From Capitella teleta (Eukaryota; Annelida; Polychaeta; Capitellidae): a stretch of DNA of 64,000 nt. Below, one piece after another: positions 25,521 through 35,912 of the stretch (its first letter is position 1; every line of letters starts with the position of its first letter). The stretch spans positions 544,125 through 608,124 of the forward strand of contig KB309537.1 in assembly GCA_000328365.1 (NCBI GenBank), written 5' to 3'. The notes under the pieces are model-generated. The model was not told where the DNA came from. It saw only the letters and a program-made list of their open reading frames with translations, and did not search any database. Both the position numbers and the translations under genes were made by a program.

Positions 25521-25666
25521 ATGAGCGAAGACCTCTTTTCACAATCCAATTCAAAGGCTCTTCATGCGTTGACATTCGATCGGTGTGGAGAGAGACCACA
25601 GTGCGATCCGAAAGCTCTATGTGCGCCGTTTACAATGCGAGCTTATGCGGTGTTTGCAAGTACTTG
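25521..25666 (+). CDS. Possible first exon of an unidentified gene
   Basis: An ATG-started frame encodes MSEDLFSQSNSKALHALTF, DRCGERPQCDPKALCAP and TMRAYAVFAST, then reaches a GTATGC donor after 25666. The composition looks protein-like, and a degenerate X-box half (TTAGCAAC) lies just upstream. I found no convincing second exon and recognise no family, so it could be chance. Confidence 0.2.
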
Positions 25667-27404
25667 GTATGCATTGTACTTTTATCGAGTACTGGTGGTG
25701 CTTTTTCTGCATTGACGAGTACTGATGGAGTATACTTGTAGGTAATGGCAGCTTCTGACCGTGCATAAACCTAGCAATCGAGACTTTTGAATCACGTATG
25801 CCTATTTGCTTTGGTATTGCCCGTGTAATAAATTATAGTCGATCACATACCACCAACTGTAACAGAATAAGTGGACCAATGAATTTTATGATTAATTTCA
25901 ATAACAATGGATATCATATTTGAAGATTTCATGCGCATTCCAGCACAATTATTGGCTCACATAAAATACCAATTGATATATACGGTACGTACCGTTGTAG
26001 CAACAAGACAGCATGTGTTAGCATGCAGTTCTGGAATGGTACATGTAAACTTGCATATAAGTGCATACATAAGCAGACATCCTTCATGTCGTCATATTGA
26101 TGCATGCATTTGTCAAATTCAATTATCCATACATCACCCAACCCGTCCCGACCCAAACACACCCCCTCTAGTTTATAGAGTGAAAGCTGGGTGAAGTGTA
26201 TATAGACTGCGTGTATCTCTCACTTTTGTGCTATAAAACCCGATAATCATGTGGTATGTGAGGTCACAGTCACAGATGTAATGAAATGTCGATGCATTTC
26301 ATCCAGTAGGGACATGCACTTTGGTCATCAATGAATATATTGGGGTCATGAAGTGCATTTGTCTTTTTATTGAGATCGTAAAAAGATATGATTGATATCT
26401 GGCGCCCACAAGGGTCTCGAAGATACTACAGGACGTAGTCCGCAGGGGATTCCGCCCAATTATTGCATCCAATTCGTATTTTATCACCTCCATAGAAATT
26501 TATTTGGGCCTCCCTGGATACGTATGGATGTTTATTTTATTTATATTATTTCCATAATAGAAATTAACGCCTTCCAACTTTCTGGAACAGTAGGAATTAC
26601 CTACTAATATTGAACTAATTATACACGTACATCCCCCCTCATGTGTTGTTCGCATGCCGTATTGTGGCCATAAAATTATTGCGTTTACACAAGATCTCAA
26701 AGCAGACAAAAATTAAACCTGTGGCGGCGTTTCTGTCTTGCTGCTTCGTTAAACCATGGCATCAAGACAAAGAGCTGCATCTTTTACATTGCATCTTTTA
26801 CATTGTGTCTTGGGGAATCGTTGGCCTCCATAAAGGGACGAAGGAGTACGTATAGGACTGTAAAGGCAGGAATCGCCGTCAACATTAGCACGATGATGCT
26901 GCCACGAAGAGTGAATAACAAAATGTCTGTCTGCCCCAGAGTTATCGCGTTTCATCGAAGCCGTTATGATATACCAGCCAAATGACTGTGAAGCGGTGTT
27001 ATTTTCAAGTTTCAACCGATGCAGGGAACATCATAATCTGTTGTAACCATGCATGAGCTTGTATCTTGCCTTTGGACTCGCCACGAAACAAAGCAGACAC
27101 TCAAACATAGGCTATCACCGATCTATATGCAATTCATGACCACACCAATGAACTAAAACAATGTGTGCGATAGAAGAAACAGTGACGCCCTTTTCGGTCT
27201 GCTCTCTACTGTAATTGACCACCCTAATGGTATATAGCTTGAGTCAGGTAATCCAATTTGAGGTCTTTCATCTTTATCACCTGCATTCAGGTCTCGGAAT
27301 GAAGGGTAAAATCAACGTTAAGATCAGAGTAGAAACGACAAGCTCACCTTTGGTTTATCCCGATTCCACCGCGCCCTTTTTTCATTCAAATGATGGGACA
27401 TTTC

Positions 27405-27418
27405 GTTGCTATAGCAAC
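27405..27418. promoter_or_regulatory. Perfect palindromic RFX X-box
   Basis: GTTGCTATAGCAAC matches the strict consensus GTHNYYATRRNAAC and is fully palindromic. It lies about 250 bp beyond the 3' end of the cysteine-rich peptide gene, with no gene start close by. Confidence 0.45.
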
Positions 27419-27666
27419 TACAGTAAGCACTAAAGTATGTTGCATGTGCAACCGGCTTAATTATAATTATGGGAGGCACAAATTGTTAAGAATTGTTGGG
27501 TTCTATAGTTAAACTTAGATCCTCATAGCATAGAATACTTTGTTTAACTTTCTTTATTTAACTGTAATAATATAATTATAGTTCAATTTGCTTGTACACA
27601 AAAGAAACAGAGATCAGCAGAAGAAATAGGCCTTACAACCATCGTCATTGAACCTGGACAACAGTT

Positions 27667-27895
27667 TTATTCAGCATTACACGGTTGGGTGTCCTCTATA
27701 TAGCACTTGATGATGCAGAATCCTTGACAATGGTTGAATATGTTATTGAAGTCCACGAAGCATTTCTGTTTGCATGGCTGGATGCAGTCCTTCAGCCGCT
27801 GTTTGACAGACGTTTCGTCCTCGGCTTGGTCCTCGCCCTGGATTGCGACGACCAGCACCAACAACAACAAAGGTAAACAAAACTTTCTTCATCAT
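27667..27895 (-). CDS. Small secreted cysteine-rich peptide (gene model incomplete)
   Basis: The minus strand encodes a hydrophobic leader-like stretch (LLLLVLVVAIQG), an acidic spacer (EDQAEDETSVKQ) and a short domain with seven cysteines. Their pattern is C-x3-C-x3-C-x10-C-x3-C-x3-C-x7-C, within DCIQPCKQKCF and HCQGFCIIKCY, ending QPCNAE. The twin C-x3-C-x3-C layout suggests two disulfide-linked helices. The stop codon overlaps an AATAAA polyadenylation signal. A TATA box (28044-28051) and a likely 5'-UTR intron lie upstream. ATG codons at 27895 and 27892 are followed by MKKVLFT, but I cannot settle how the 5' end joins the rest, so I leave the model open. No family is recognised. Confidence 0.5.
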
Positions 27896-28043
27896 GGAGT
27901 AGATTGCAGCACCCTTAGTTGAAGAGAAACACGGGTAACATATGGACAAAACTCGGAAACGAAATACCTGTTGTAGACCTGTTGTAATTAAGACGCTGGG
28001 TCTGTGAATTCAGTATGTGGTGTTGCTGTTCAGTTTGCAGATG

Positions 28044-28051
28044 TATTTATA
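28044..28051 (-). promoter_or_regulatory. TATA box of the cysteine-rich peptide gene
   Basis: TATAAATA on the minus strand, about 150 bp upstream of the peptide's start region. A CAG/GTATTT donor and an acceptor-like AAG in between fit a short 5'-UTR intron. Confidence 0.45.
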
Positions 28052-28279
28052 TCATTGATTCAAGCAATTCAATTACGTTTATTACCTTAATAATTTTAGT
28101 AATTAGAAATTTGTAATTAGTTGCATTATTAGATTGAGCATTTAGATAAACTGATGCACTTGTGTTTATTTGGTTTTAATTATTTTATACCCAATTCATG
28201 TGTAAATAACACCGAGTAATTCATTACGCGATCTCATAAAATAATCCTAAGGGTTATAAAGCATATCTTCATATTAAGA

Positions 28280-28790
28280 TACAGCATACTTAATCATGTA
28301 ATGCGTGACACAATGCACTTGAAACCATCTTTATTGCCTTTGGTGCAATTATGGCTTTGTTACCTTCGGGTCTACTCGGTGATCGAAATAAATAAGTCTT
28401 CAAATGTTTCTTAAAATCGTCATAACTCCCACAATATCGTAAATTCGCAGCTAGTGTGTTGCCCAGCAACGGAGAGGGTGCGGTCACCATACATGGACCT
28501 AGTTCTTGGCACATCCAGGAGCACGGCTGCCTGTGATCGAAGCGTCCGAGTCTGGGATTTTAGTGATAGTATCTTCTATATGTATAGGCTGGGGCTTTAT
28601 TATGGATAGCTTTAAACATAAGGACACACAATTTGAATGCAATCCGTTGTTCCACCGGTAGCCAGTGTAGTTCTCTGAGGAGGTGTGTGCTCTCACGGCG
28701 GATTATCCGTGCAGAAGAGTCATGTTCAAATTCCATTCTGTCGTTGAAACTTTCGAACTCAGTCACCGAAATTTCATGGGGCTCTACTCA
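28280..28790 (-). mobile_element. LINE (non-LTR retrotransposon) reverse-transcriptase C-terminal fragment
   Basis: Minus-strand translation gives the well-known C-terminal signature of CR1/L2/RTE-like reverse transcriptases: RELHWLPVEQRIAFKLCVLM, FKAIHNKAPAY, then in other frames RTLRSQAAVLLDVPRTRSM and DFKKHLKTYLF. Frame changes and stops show it is dead. The 5' part of the element is missing (5' truncation). The 3' end is near 28280, where GCAATAAAG occurs. A plus-oriented sequence at 28800-29065 ending TTGAATAAATGATTTGATT could be the 3' tail of another LINE. Confidence 0.8.
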
Positions 28791-29242
28791 ATAATTCTTT
28801 TGTCATGAATCATATCAATAACCTATTAAAACAAATATATCAACTTTCAAGAAACAACTCAAACTATTTCTCTTTCTTTTGTCTTTTCTCTGTACTTTTC
28901 TATCTGATTTCAATTCAATTTATCTTCTTGTTGCAATTAAGTTCTCAACCTATTTAATACGGTTGTCCGTCCTTTATTCTTGTTCTCACTGGGTTACTGC
29001 ATAACTTCATGCTCCCTTGCCGGTCATTGTTCCTCTGCATACCGTTGAATAAATGATTTGATTAAAAAATAACATTGTAAACCAAGTTTGCTACTATTAC
29101 CCGATTATTGCATAAGCAGAGCCATCCATAGTTGTACACTAATACACGCAATACAAGGCATGATAATCGTAAAAGCAAGCATTTAATATGAGCAAGATAT
29201 CACATAAAAAGAGGAATCTGTAGAAGTGACCCTTGAGGTCAC

Positions 29243-30696
29243 TCAAGCGGACCCCTTACAACTGTCCAGGTAGGCTTGGACATGCTGGTTAACATTGGTC
29301 ATCTGCCATTTCTTCATCCAGGGCCCCGTGATTGTCATATTGTATTTATCCTCTTCGGACTAGAGGAAGAAATAAATCAGGCATCAATCCCCTTGTTGAT
29401 TTCGCTTACCACTCCCAAAGATTTGCCAGTTTCCTCGTGACGTTTTATGTCCAGAAACGAATCCCAATCGATCTTGAAGTTGGGGTCATCGCTTGACCTC
29501 ATCCGCACCCCGTCCTTCATGCCATAGAAACCAACTGGTTGGTCAGATTTCTGCCATCGGAGGTCCAGACTCCATCTAACTCGATCGGATTCGTTCTCCA
29601 AACTGCATGTACACACGAAGTTACAATGCAATTGAGATTTCAGTCCGTTAGAGTTTTTGCAAACCTCCGATGGGGAATCATGTTATTGAATAGAAGCACT
29701 CCGCCGTACGGCACAGGACATTCGACAGCGTTAGCCACATCCACTCCTAACGTCTCAGCCATTTCGTCAGGCTCAGCCATGATGTACCACGTGTCCCTCC
29801 AGCAGCCGTGGTGCTTAGCCACTTTACCAGATCGGTGACCTCCTGGCATGACCTACATAATATGCAAATGAGCATTACGTACACGTGGGTCATCCAGAAC
29901 CTCTACGCAGCCAGTGTCTTTAGTAGCATCGACAAGGGGAACCCATGCCGTTACCTGCATCACCCCATTTGCAGTACTTTCCATGTACCCGGCATCTGAG
30001 AGTTGCATTTGACTTTTTGTGGCATAAAGTGTTTGTTTAGTACCTTGATGCCAGGGCACCGTGGTGGCATTGCTCCGCGGAGTTTTACAGCGGAGGTTCC
30101 AGACAGGATGGCCAGAAAGGTCGGCTGACCCGATCAATTGCTCAGCAACGTTCAGCAAACGTTTGTTTGACCAAAGATTCCTGAACGACTGGCACTGCAG
30201 ATGAATGACATGTAATAAATGTTGATTTATCATCCTCTAATTTATACCGATGGAAGTTGAGCTCTCTTCAACATCAGTATGTTGGTTCCGGGAAACTCCG
30301 TCTCCATGGCAACGAGACGGTGATCCAGATCAAGCTCAGAGTACGGTTCTGTTTGTAGCATATCCAATTGTATTATGAGATAAATAAACGTTCACCATCA
30401 TACGGGATATTTTGCCATCCTTGTGCAGCTCTTGGGCCAGTTCATCCACCAGTAACTCAACATCCCTTCGGACTGGGTCGAGTTCATCTCTGGTCTGGAA
30501 GAAATCTTCCACTACGACATATCCCTACAATGAAGTAAGTTCAACTTCCTGGAACAAGCCATAACGTGAAGCCTACCTCTTGAAAAAACTGGTTCAACTG
30601 GTCATAGTTAAGTTGACCTGGTTTCCATTTTGGAGGTTGCTGGGGAACGGTTGTGAAGAGGTCTGGGAAGGCCTCATCTGAGCTGTTGTCACTCAT
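29243..30696 (-). CDS. Phytanoyl-CoA dioxygenase-family protein, copy 1
   Basis: Complete eight-exon model: 30696-30577, 30524-30404, 30348-30248, 30194-30044, 29995-29901, 29852-29665, 29602-29410 and 29359-29243, giving 361 aa with all phases consistent. It belongs to the Fe(II)/2-oxoglutarate oxygenases. The iron ligands are visible as His and Asp in PWHQD and a distal His in NMIPHRS, followed by the 2-oxoglutarate-binding Arg region RVRWSLDLRW. Other conserved stretches are GHPVWNLRCKTP, VTAWVPLVDATKDTGC and GGHRSGKVAKHH. Length and motifs suggest an active, soluble enzyme; no targeting signal is seen and the substrate is unknown. It resembles uncharacterised invertebrate PhyH proteins more than PHYHD1. 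Introns are 47-80 bp, except for the junction closest to the start. It lies head-to-tail with copy 2, an old tandem duplicate. Confidence 0.93.
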
Positions 30697-31336
30697 TGCT
30701 GATGTTGTTCTGGGTGAGATGAACACTGCATCGGTTGGACACACACCTGGCGGAAGTACAAGTATATGGGCGGGTGTCATCAATATGCAGGTATATGCGT
30801 TCATTTAGGTCAGGTTATCTTGTGATAAGCCAAGTGTAGATACACCTATATTGTTATCAACTCATGATATTTGTTTGTGGAAAAAACCATGGTGATATCA
30901 AAGGTAAATTTTATTGGTTTGTGATAATTGGTTATAATTGGTGTAACACGTCAATATTATATATTACACACCAGATATTATATAACGGCATGTCCTAGCT
31001 TACATCGACCACAACATATTACATTATTCTCTCTGTTAGTATTTTTCTCGCTTTTGAAGAGCATATATAAACATAAAATGATGAATGTGTTCGCCACCTG
31101 TTCTTTTTATACTTGGATGACTACAGCCTCATGCATATACTGATTCTTGGTTGATGCAATCATGAGTACCGAGAGTAGCCTCATGGAACATTTATTACAA
31201 CCACACTGTGAGCACAAATAAGATTGTGAGCACAAATAATGTATAAACAGTCGTACACGCACCTCTGCTGCTATGATCGATATCAATGTATGCAGTATGT
31301 GATGTGTGCAAAGTCAAAACACTACGCGCGAAAGTA

Positions 31337-31349
31337 GGTCATCGTGACC
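31337..31349. promoter_or_regulatory. GGTCAnnnTGACC palindrome
   Basis: GGTCATCGTGACC is a second perfect inverted repeat with 3-bp spacer of nuclear-receptor half-sites, about 640 bp upstream of dioxygenase copy 1. Motif evidence only. Confidence 0.3.
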
Positions 31350-31927
31350 CCGAAAGTCGAGCCGTTCGTAAACAATCGAAGCAACCCTGGATAGAAGCAA
31401 GCAGCTACATTACTGGGAGGCTATTTTTATAACTACTTTGTTATCATGTGTTTATGTATATATATATATACTGTGAAATTACATGTAAACCTAAAATTAG
31501 GCTGATAATCGTGATTATAGTACATGGCCTACGCAGTTGCATTGCAGGAAGCGCTGCTGAATACTTAGTATATTTTATTGAATCTAAATTTTCCTAAATT
31601 CACGTGCATATTTAATTAACAATGTGTTGCCACTGCCGCCGCGCACTGATGATCTCGCCATGTTAATAAGCGCATGCGGAGAATCTATATAATTTCAAAT
31701 ATTATTCATGCTCAGTTAAGCATTGCCTTCGCGTGTGATTAAATTCAAATGTATTGTAATCACTTTGAAGTTTTATTATGAATTCACCGAATTGCGTGAC
31801 TCATTTCTATGTGATGCGTAGGCCTACCCTTGACTCAATCACTGTATGTCTTGGCCTCAGGTGGCCTGGATTCAAATAATTATGCAAGATTAGCTTTGCA
31901 AGGTTTGACTTCTGTTCTTCCTTACTT

Positions 31928-31935
31928 TCTTTCTT

Positions 31936-31969
<34 letters not shown>
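31928..31969. repeat. Pyrimidine / poly(T) tract
   Basis: A TTTC-rich start passing into an unbroken T run of about 30. Confidence 0.95.
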
Positions 31970-32036
31970 CAAATTGCATTACACAAAATATACTCCATGA
32001 AATTCATCGAATGCGATTACTTCGTTTAACACACAT

Positions 32037-32158
<122 letters not shown>

Positions 32159-32800
32159 CCACGCCTTCTGCAACTGCCAACTGGCGTTGTTCGAAGGCAT
32201 GTTACAATTGGTATAAAGTGAAACATTACATAAAAATGAAGAAAAAAAAATATACATCCGATAATAGTTATTGTCAATTATTTCATGGCACGATGATTGC
32301 TGGTCCAGCTGACATTGATTGCGCGGACATAGTTATTGCAATTCTACTATAATTGATATCATACAATTGTATGCTAGCTCCGGCCTGTTCGTGTGCCCAT
32401 GTCAACTGGATGATGAACAAACTGCCACAACTTTGTGGAAGAATATGACTTCAAAGAAACAAAACGCCAGTTGCCAATCGTCACTCAATTTTAATGCATC
32501 GGTATAAATATATAAAACGCATTAGATTTAAAATCTATTCACAGATAAAGGGAGCAATAATAATAATTTCACAAGAGAATGCAATGAATATAACTCAAAC
32601 ATACAATTAAAGGCATGTCCATCAATTAATGCATGTGTTGATACCATTCAAAGCAAGATTTTATCAATGCCAGTAATGAACAGTCCCAATGCAATCTAAA
32701 TAAAAACCCATAACCCATGTAGAAATTAAGTGGAAAAAAAAAAAAGACTTCGTAATGATCATTAGGAAATACTTTTAATTATCAATGCCTTGGTCAGTGA

Positions 32801-34710
32801 TCACCCTGCCAGGCCGTGCCACTGGGTACCCCCTTCTCCTGCGTCCAGCATCGCCTGCACGTGGCGGTTAACGTGAGTGATCTCCCATTTCTTCATCCAG
32901 GGGCCAGCGATGGTTGTACTGAACTCATCATCTTGCTGCAACCAAAGAAGTAAATTAAACATAGACGAAACCCGGGCTCCTCCCACCACGTGTAATTCCT
33001 TGTCACTCTTCTCTTGCCGAGTCACAGCGTTAAAAGCATCCCAGTCAATCTCCACTTTGGCCTTTTGGGATGTCCGCATTTGGACGCCGTCTTTCATGCC
33101 ATAGAAACCCACCGGGCGATCCGATCTTTGCCAGCGGAGGTCCAGGCTCCACCGGATCTTATCGGAGGTGTTGTTCAAACTATGGCACAGCACAGCGTAC
33201 GAATATTTTATACAAACAGATTAGCTAACCTTCGGTGGGGAATAGTATTACCAAAGAGTATGAGGCCCCCGTATGGGATAGGGCAAGTCACGGCGTCTTT
33301 GACATCCACCCCTAAAAAGGTAAATAAAAAATATTCGACCTTACAGTTAATTACTTTATTTCTGGTTAATCAAACCGAGCGTTTCTTTCATTTCTTCAGG
33401 TTCAAGCATGATGTACCACGTGTCCCTCCAACAGCAGTGGTGTTTAGCTATCTTTCCACTACGGTGACCTTTGGGAACCATCTGCGTCACCATGGAAACC
33501 ACGTCGCTATAGCAACCGAAGCACGTCGAGATGAACGTTCAGTTACCTGCATGCATCCAGTCTCCTTTGTAGCGTCTAGCAGAGGAATCCAAGCCGTCAG
33601 CTGCATCACTTTGTATGAATCGTTGTCAAGATAACCGGAATCTGAAACATTTTATGACGCAAACAAATTATAAGCTTCTATTTGGAGAAGTGATACCTTG
33701 ATGCCATGGCACAGTTGACGCCTCGTTTTGAGGTGTTTTCGTTCTCAGATTCCAGACTGGATGTCCAGATATGTCACTGGTTCCTAGGAGTTGCTCGGCG
33801 ACATTTAACAATCGTTCATTCGACCACACACGACCCACAGACTGAAACAATTTCATTTCATTTTACTCGATGGAATTTGTTATAATTTACAGTATATGTA
33901 ATACGCAAACTAATTGCAACTACATCTACATGTGTGTATATATTTTATATATACATATGTACAAGTACAAGTGTATACAACCAGAATATATTTATTACCA
34001 TCTAACCCGTGGGACAATATTTTACAGATGCCATATGAGCTGGAGCAAGCGAAGCCAAATCAAAAGCCTTGTCCTGAGTACAGCAGTGTAGCTAGATTGA
34101 CCTGCGGCATTAAAGCTTGTTTGTGAAGTAGGGTGCCCGCTCCAGGCATGGCCTGATCAATGGCAGTTAGCTTATTGAAGAAGTCAAGCTCTGTGTAAGC
34201 CTCTGGAATGAAACAGGAGGTTTACCCACTTGGGGAACTCTTCCTGCTTTGTGCAACAAAATATTCGCTCCTGGGAAGCTACGTTCAAGGGCGGAAAGTC
34301 GATCGAAGAATCCGAGTTCAGAGAACAGTTCTGATTTAGAGTTATGCAACTTTGAAGTCACCTGGAATACCGGTTTATAAAGAGGGTTTCTGACCTGGGA
34401 TCTTCCCTGCGGCGTAAAGCTTGTTGGCCAAATCGTCGACCATCCCTTCGATTTCTTTTTTCACTGGTTCTAGTTCTTCATCGCGGTTGAAAAAGTCGTC
34501 CACGATAACGTATCCCTAGAGAATAAAAACAAGATTAAAAACCTTTAATTAAGGATCACGTCCAACCTCCTCAAAGAACTGTTCCACTTGCTCTTGAGTG
34601 AGTTGTCCTGGCTTCAGTTCTTTGGGTTGTGGGGGCATTTTTGTGAAGACGTCGGGATAAGCCTCATCCGTCTCACCAGGCCATCGCTTCATGAGATCCA
34701 CTTCTGCCAT
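32801..34710 (-). CDS. Phytanoyl-CoA dioxygenase-family protein, copy 2, with alternative exon 3
   Basis: Exons: 34710-34567, 34515-34395, exon 3 in two versions (34330-34230 or 34202-34102), 33841-33697, 33641-33547, 33481-33376, 33311-33230, 33179-32987 and 32935-32801. With either version of exon 3 the product is 373 aa. It is a paralogue of copy 1: exons 2, 3, 5 and 7 have identical lengths (121, 101, 95 and 193 nt), and copy 1's 188-nt exon 6 is split here by an extra intron (106 + 82). Iron ligands are in PWHQD and TIPHRS, and the 2-oxoglutarate Arg region is KIRWSLDLRW, so activity is expected. Conserved stretches include GHPVWNLRTKTP, LTAWIPLLDATKETGC and MVPKGHRSGKIAKHH. The start at 34710 (MAEVDLMKRW) is the first ATG of the frame. 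Substrate unknown; expression of both exon 3 forms is predicted, not shown. Confidence 0.93.
33486..33516. promoter_or_regulatory. Tandem X-box pair inside a 65-bp intron
   Basis: GTCACCATGGAAAC (33486-33499) and GTCGCTATAGCAAC (33503-33516) both match GTHNYYATRRNAAC and are separated by 3 bp. They fill about half of the intron at 33482-33546 of dioxygenase copy 2. Confidence 0.4.
34102..34202 (-). other. Alternative exon 3B of dioxygenase copy 2
   Basis: A 101-nt exon with TTCCAG acceptor and GTCAAT donor. It encodes AYTELDFFNKLTAIDQAM followed by PGAGTLLHKQALMPQ. It is homologous to exon 3A and to exon 3 of copy 1 and has the same length and phases (1 in, 0 out). Confidence 0.85.
34230..34330 (-). 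other. Alternative exon 3A of dioxygenase copy 2
   Basis: A 101-nt exon with AATCAG acceptor and GTGGGT donor. It encodes LFSELGFFDRLSALERSF followed by PGANILLHKAGRVPQ. Only 27 nt separate it from exon 3B, too short for normal splicing between the two. Confidence 0.85.
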
Positions 34711-35636
34711 GCTAAAAGTTCTGGAAGACGAAGGGGAGGTTGGAAGAAAAATCACCTGGTGCTAACTGCAAAAGAATGTTAGGCATACACGATTACGTAA
34801 CTGGGTCATTTATTTGAGGAGACCCGGGAATGGGATCACCCTCTAGTCTTTTGAACAGATCCCAAGGGGTTTCGACCCTGCATGCAAGCTACCATAGGCA
34901 GTACCACACATCACCGGCCTTGTACTCAGTTGAGTTATTATAATAGCACCGATCATAAGGTAAGTGTAAGTGGTAACGCATATACAATAGCTGGTACAGT
35001 ATTGGTAATTTGATATCTAAAATCAGATAAACTACAATTTCCGCATGCATATGATTACACAACGTAAGTTGAGACTTGTGTACATGAAATCGGAATGTGA
35101 TATGTACTTACGTGATCAAACGGAGTTGCAGATAAAACAATGAATAGCTCCCAATGAAAACAAACACGCTAATGTCAGTGCACAAATGTGAAACGATTTT
35201 ATCTGCTTTTCTCAGCAACAGACTGCAATAGGTCACGAGGCGGCTTGTGACTATGAATAGTCGATATTTTTCCCCGAGTATAACATCTAAAATCGACAGA
35301 ACAGGGAATTGTGATTTCAATTAATCAATGGAGTGATTGATCATTCTTAACAAGTTGTGATCGATTTCGACAACTTGTTGAAAGATGAAAACATATGTAG
35401 GCGGGATTATACAAGTGTGGATTGATAGCACTCTTATCTCATATTTCATTAGACCTGCTTAAACTTCGATGCAATTGGTCGGATTTTCTCGAATACCCAC
35501 CCCTAAGTTATAGCCGATAATTATAACATGACGACGCAATTAATCCTTTTTGTGTCTATATGTATAAGACTGAGTGATCGATGCACACACATGCGCAAGG
35601 TGTAGTGTTATTGGTCCACGAAGAACTGCATGTCCA

Positions 35637-35862
35637 GTTTAAAGGGAGGGAGAACTGGTTGAAAATGGACTTTGAGTCGTTATTTGATGCACCAAAGATA
35701 ATTCTTATGCCTGGCCCACACAAGGAATATCATCGCTAACGATTTCGTGGGAGATATAATGCTAATTAGGCGTGACGTCAGTCGCTGTGATGAAACACCG
35801 AGTTCCCCATCTTTTCCAATGGGCCTCGTCATATCACCGTGTTCTGCGACTAAACCCCTGTG
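35637..35862. repeat. Dispersed repeat, copy 1, truncated by an assembly gap
   Basis: Starts TTTAAAGGGAGGGAGAACT and is nearly identical for about 220 bp to 52650-52870. It runs straight into a run of 50 Ns. It looks like an interspersed element (possibly with a TTAA target), but the far end is missing, so family and length are open. Confidence 0.85.
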
Positions 35863-35912
35863 NNNNNNNNNNNNNNNNNNNNNNNNNNNNNNNNNNNNNN
35901 NNNNNNNNNNNN
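35863..35912. other. Assembly gap (50 N)
   Basis: Fifty Ns, a scaffolding gap of nominal length. Confidence 0.99.

Larger units (their letters stand above)
24302..27660. other. Intergenic stretch with little content
   Basis: AT-rich sequence upstream of the LRR gene. A possible exon at 25521-25666 and an X-box at 27405 are listed separately. A direct repeat of GCATCTTTTACATT lies near 26777-26806. A minus-strand frame near 26900 encodes one hydrophobic segment, but it has no start codon or splice context. Confidence 0.45.

Noticed and set aside
26749-27015. Minus-strand frame with a hydrophobic segment (LMLTAIPAFTVLYVLLRPF)
   Set aside because: No ATG, no convincing acceptor and no homology; probably chance.
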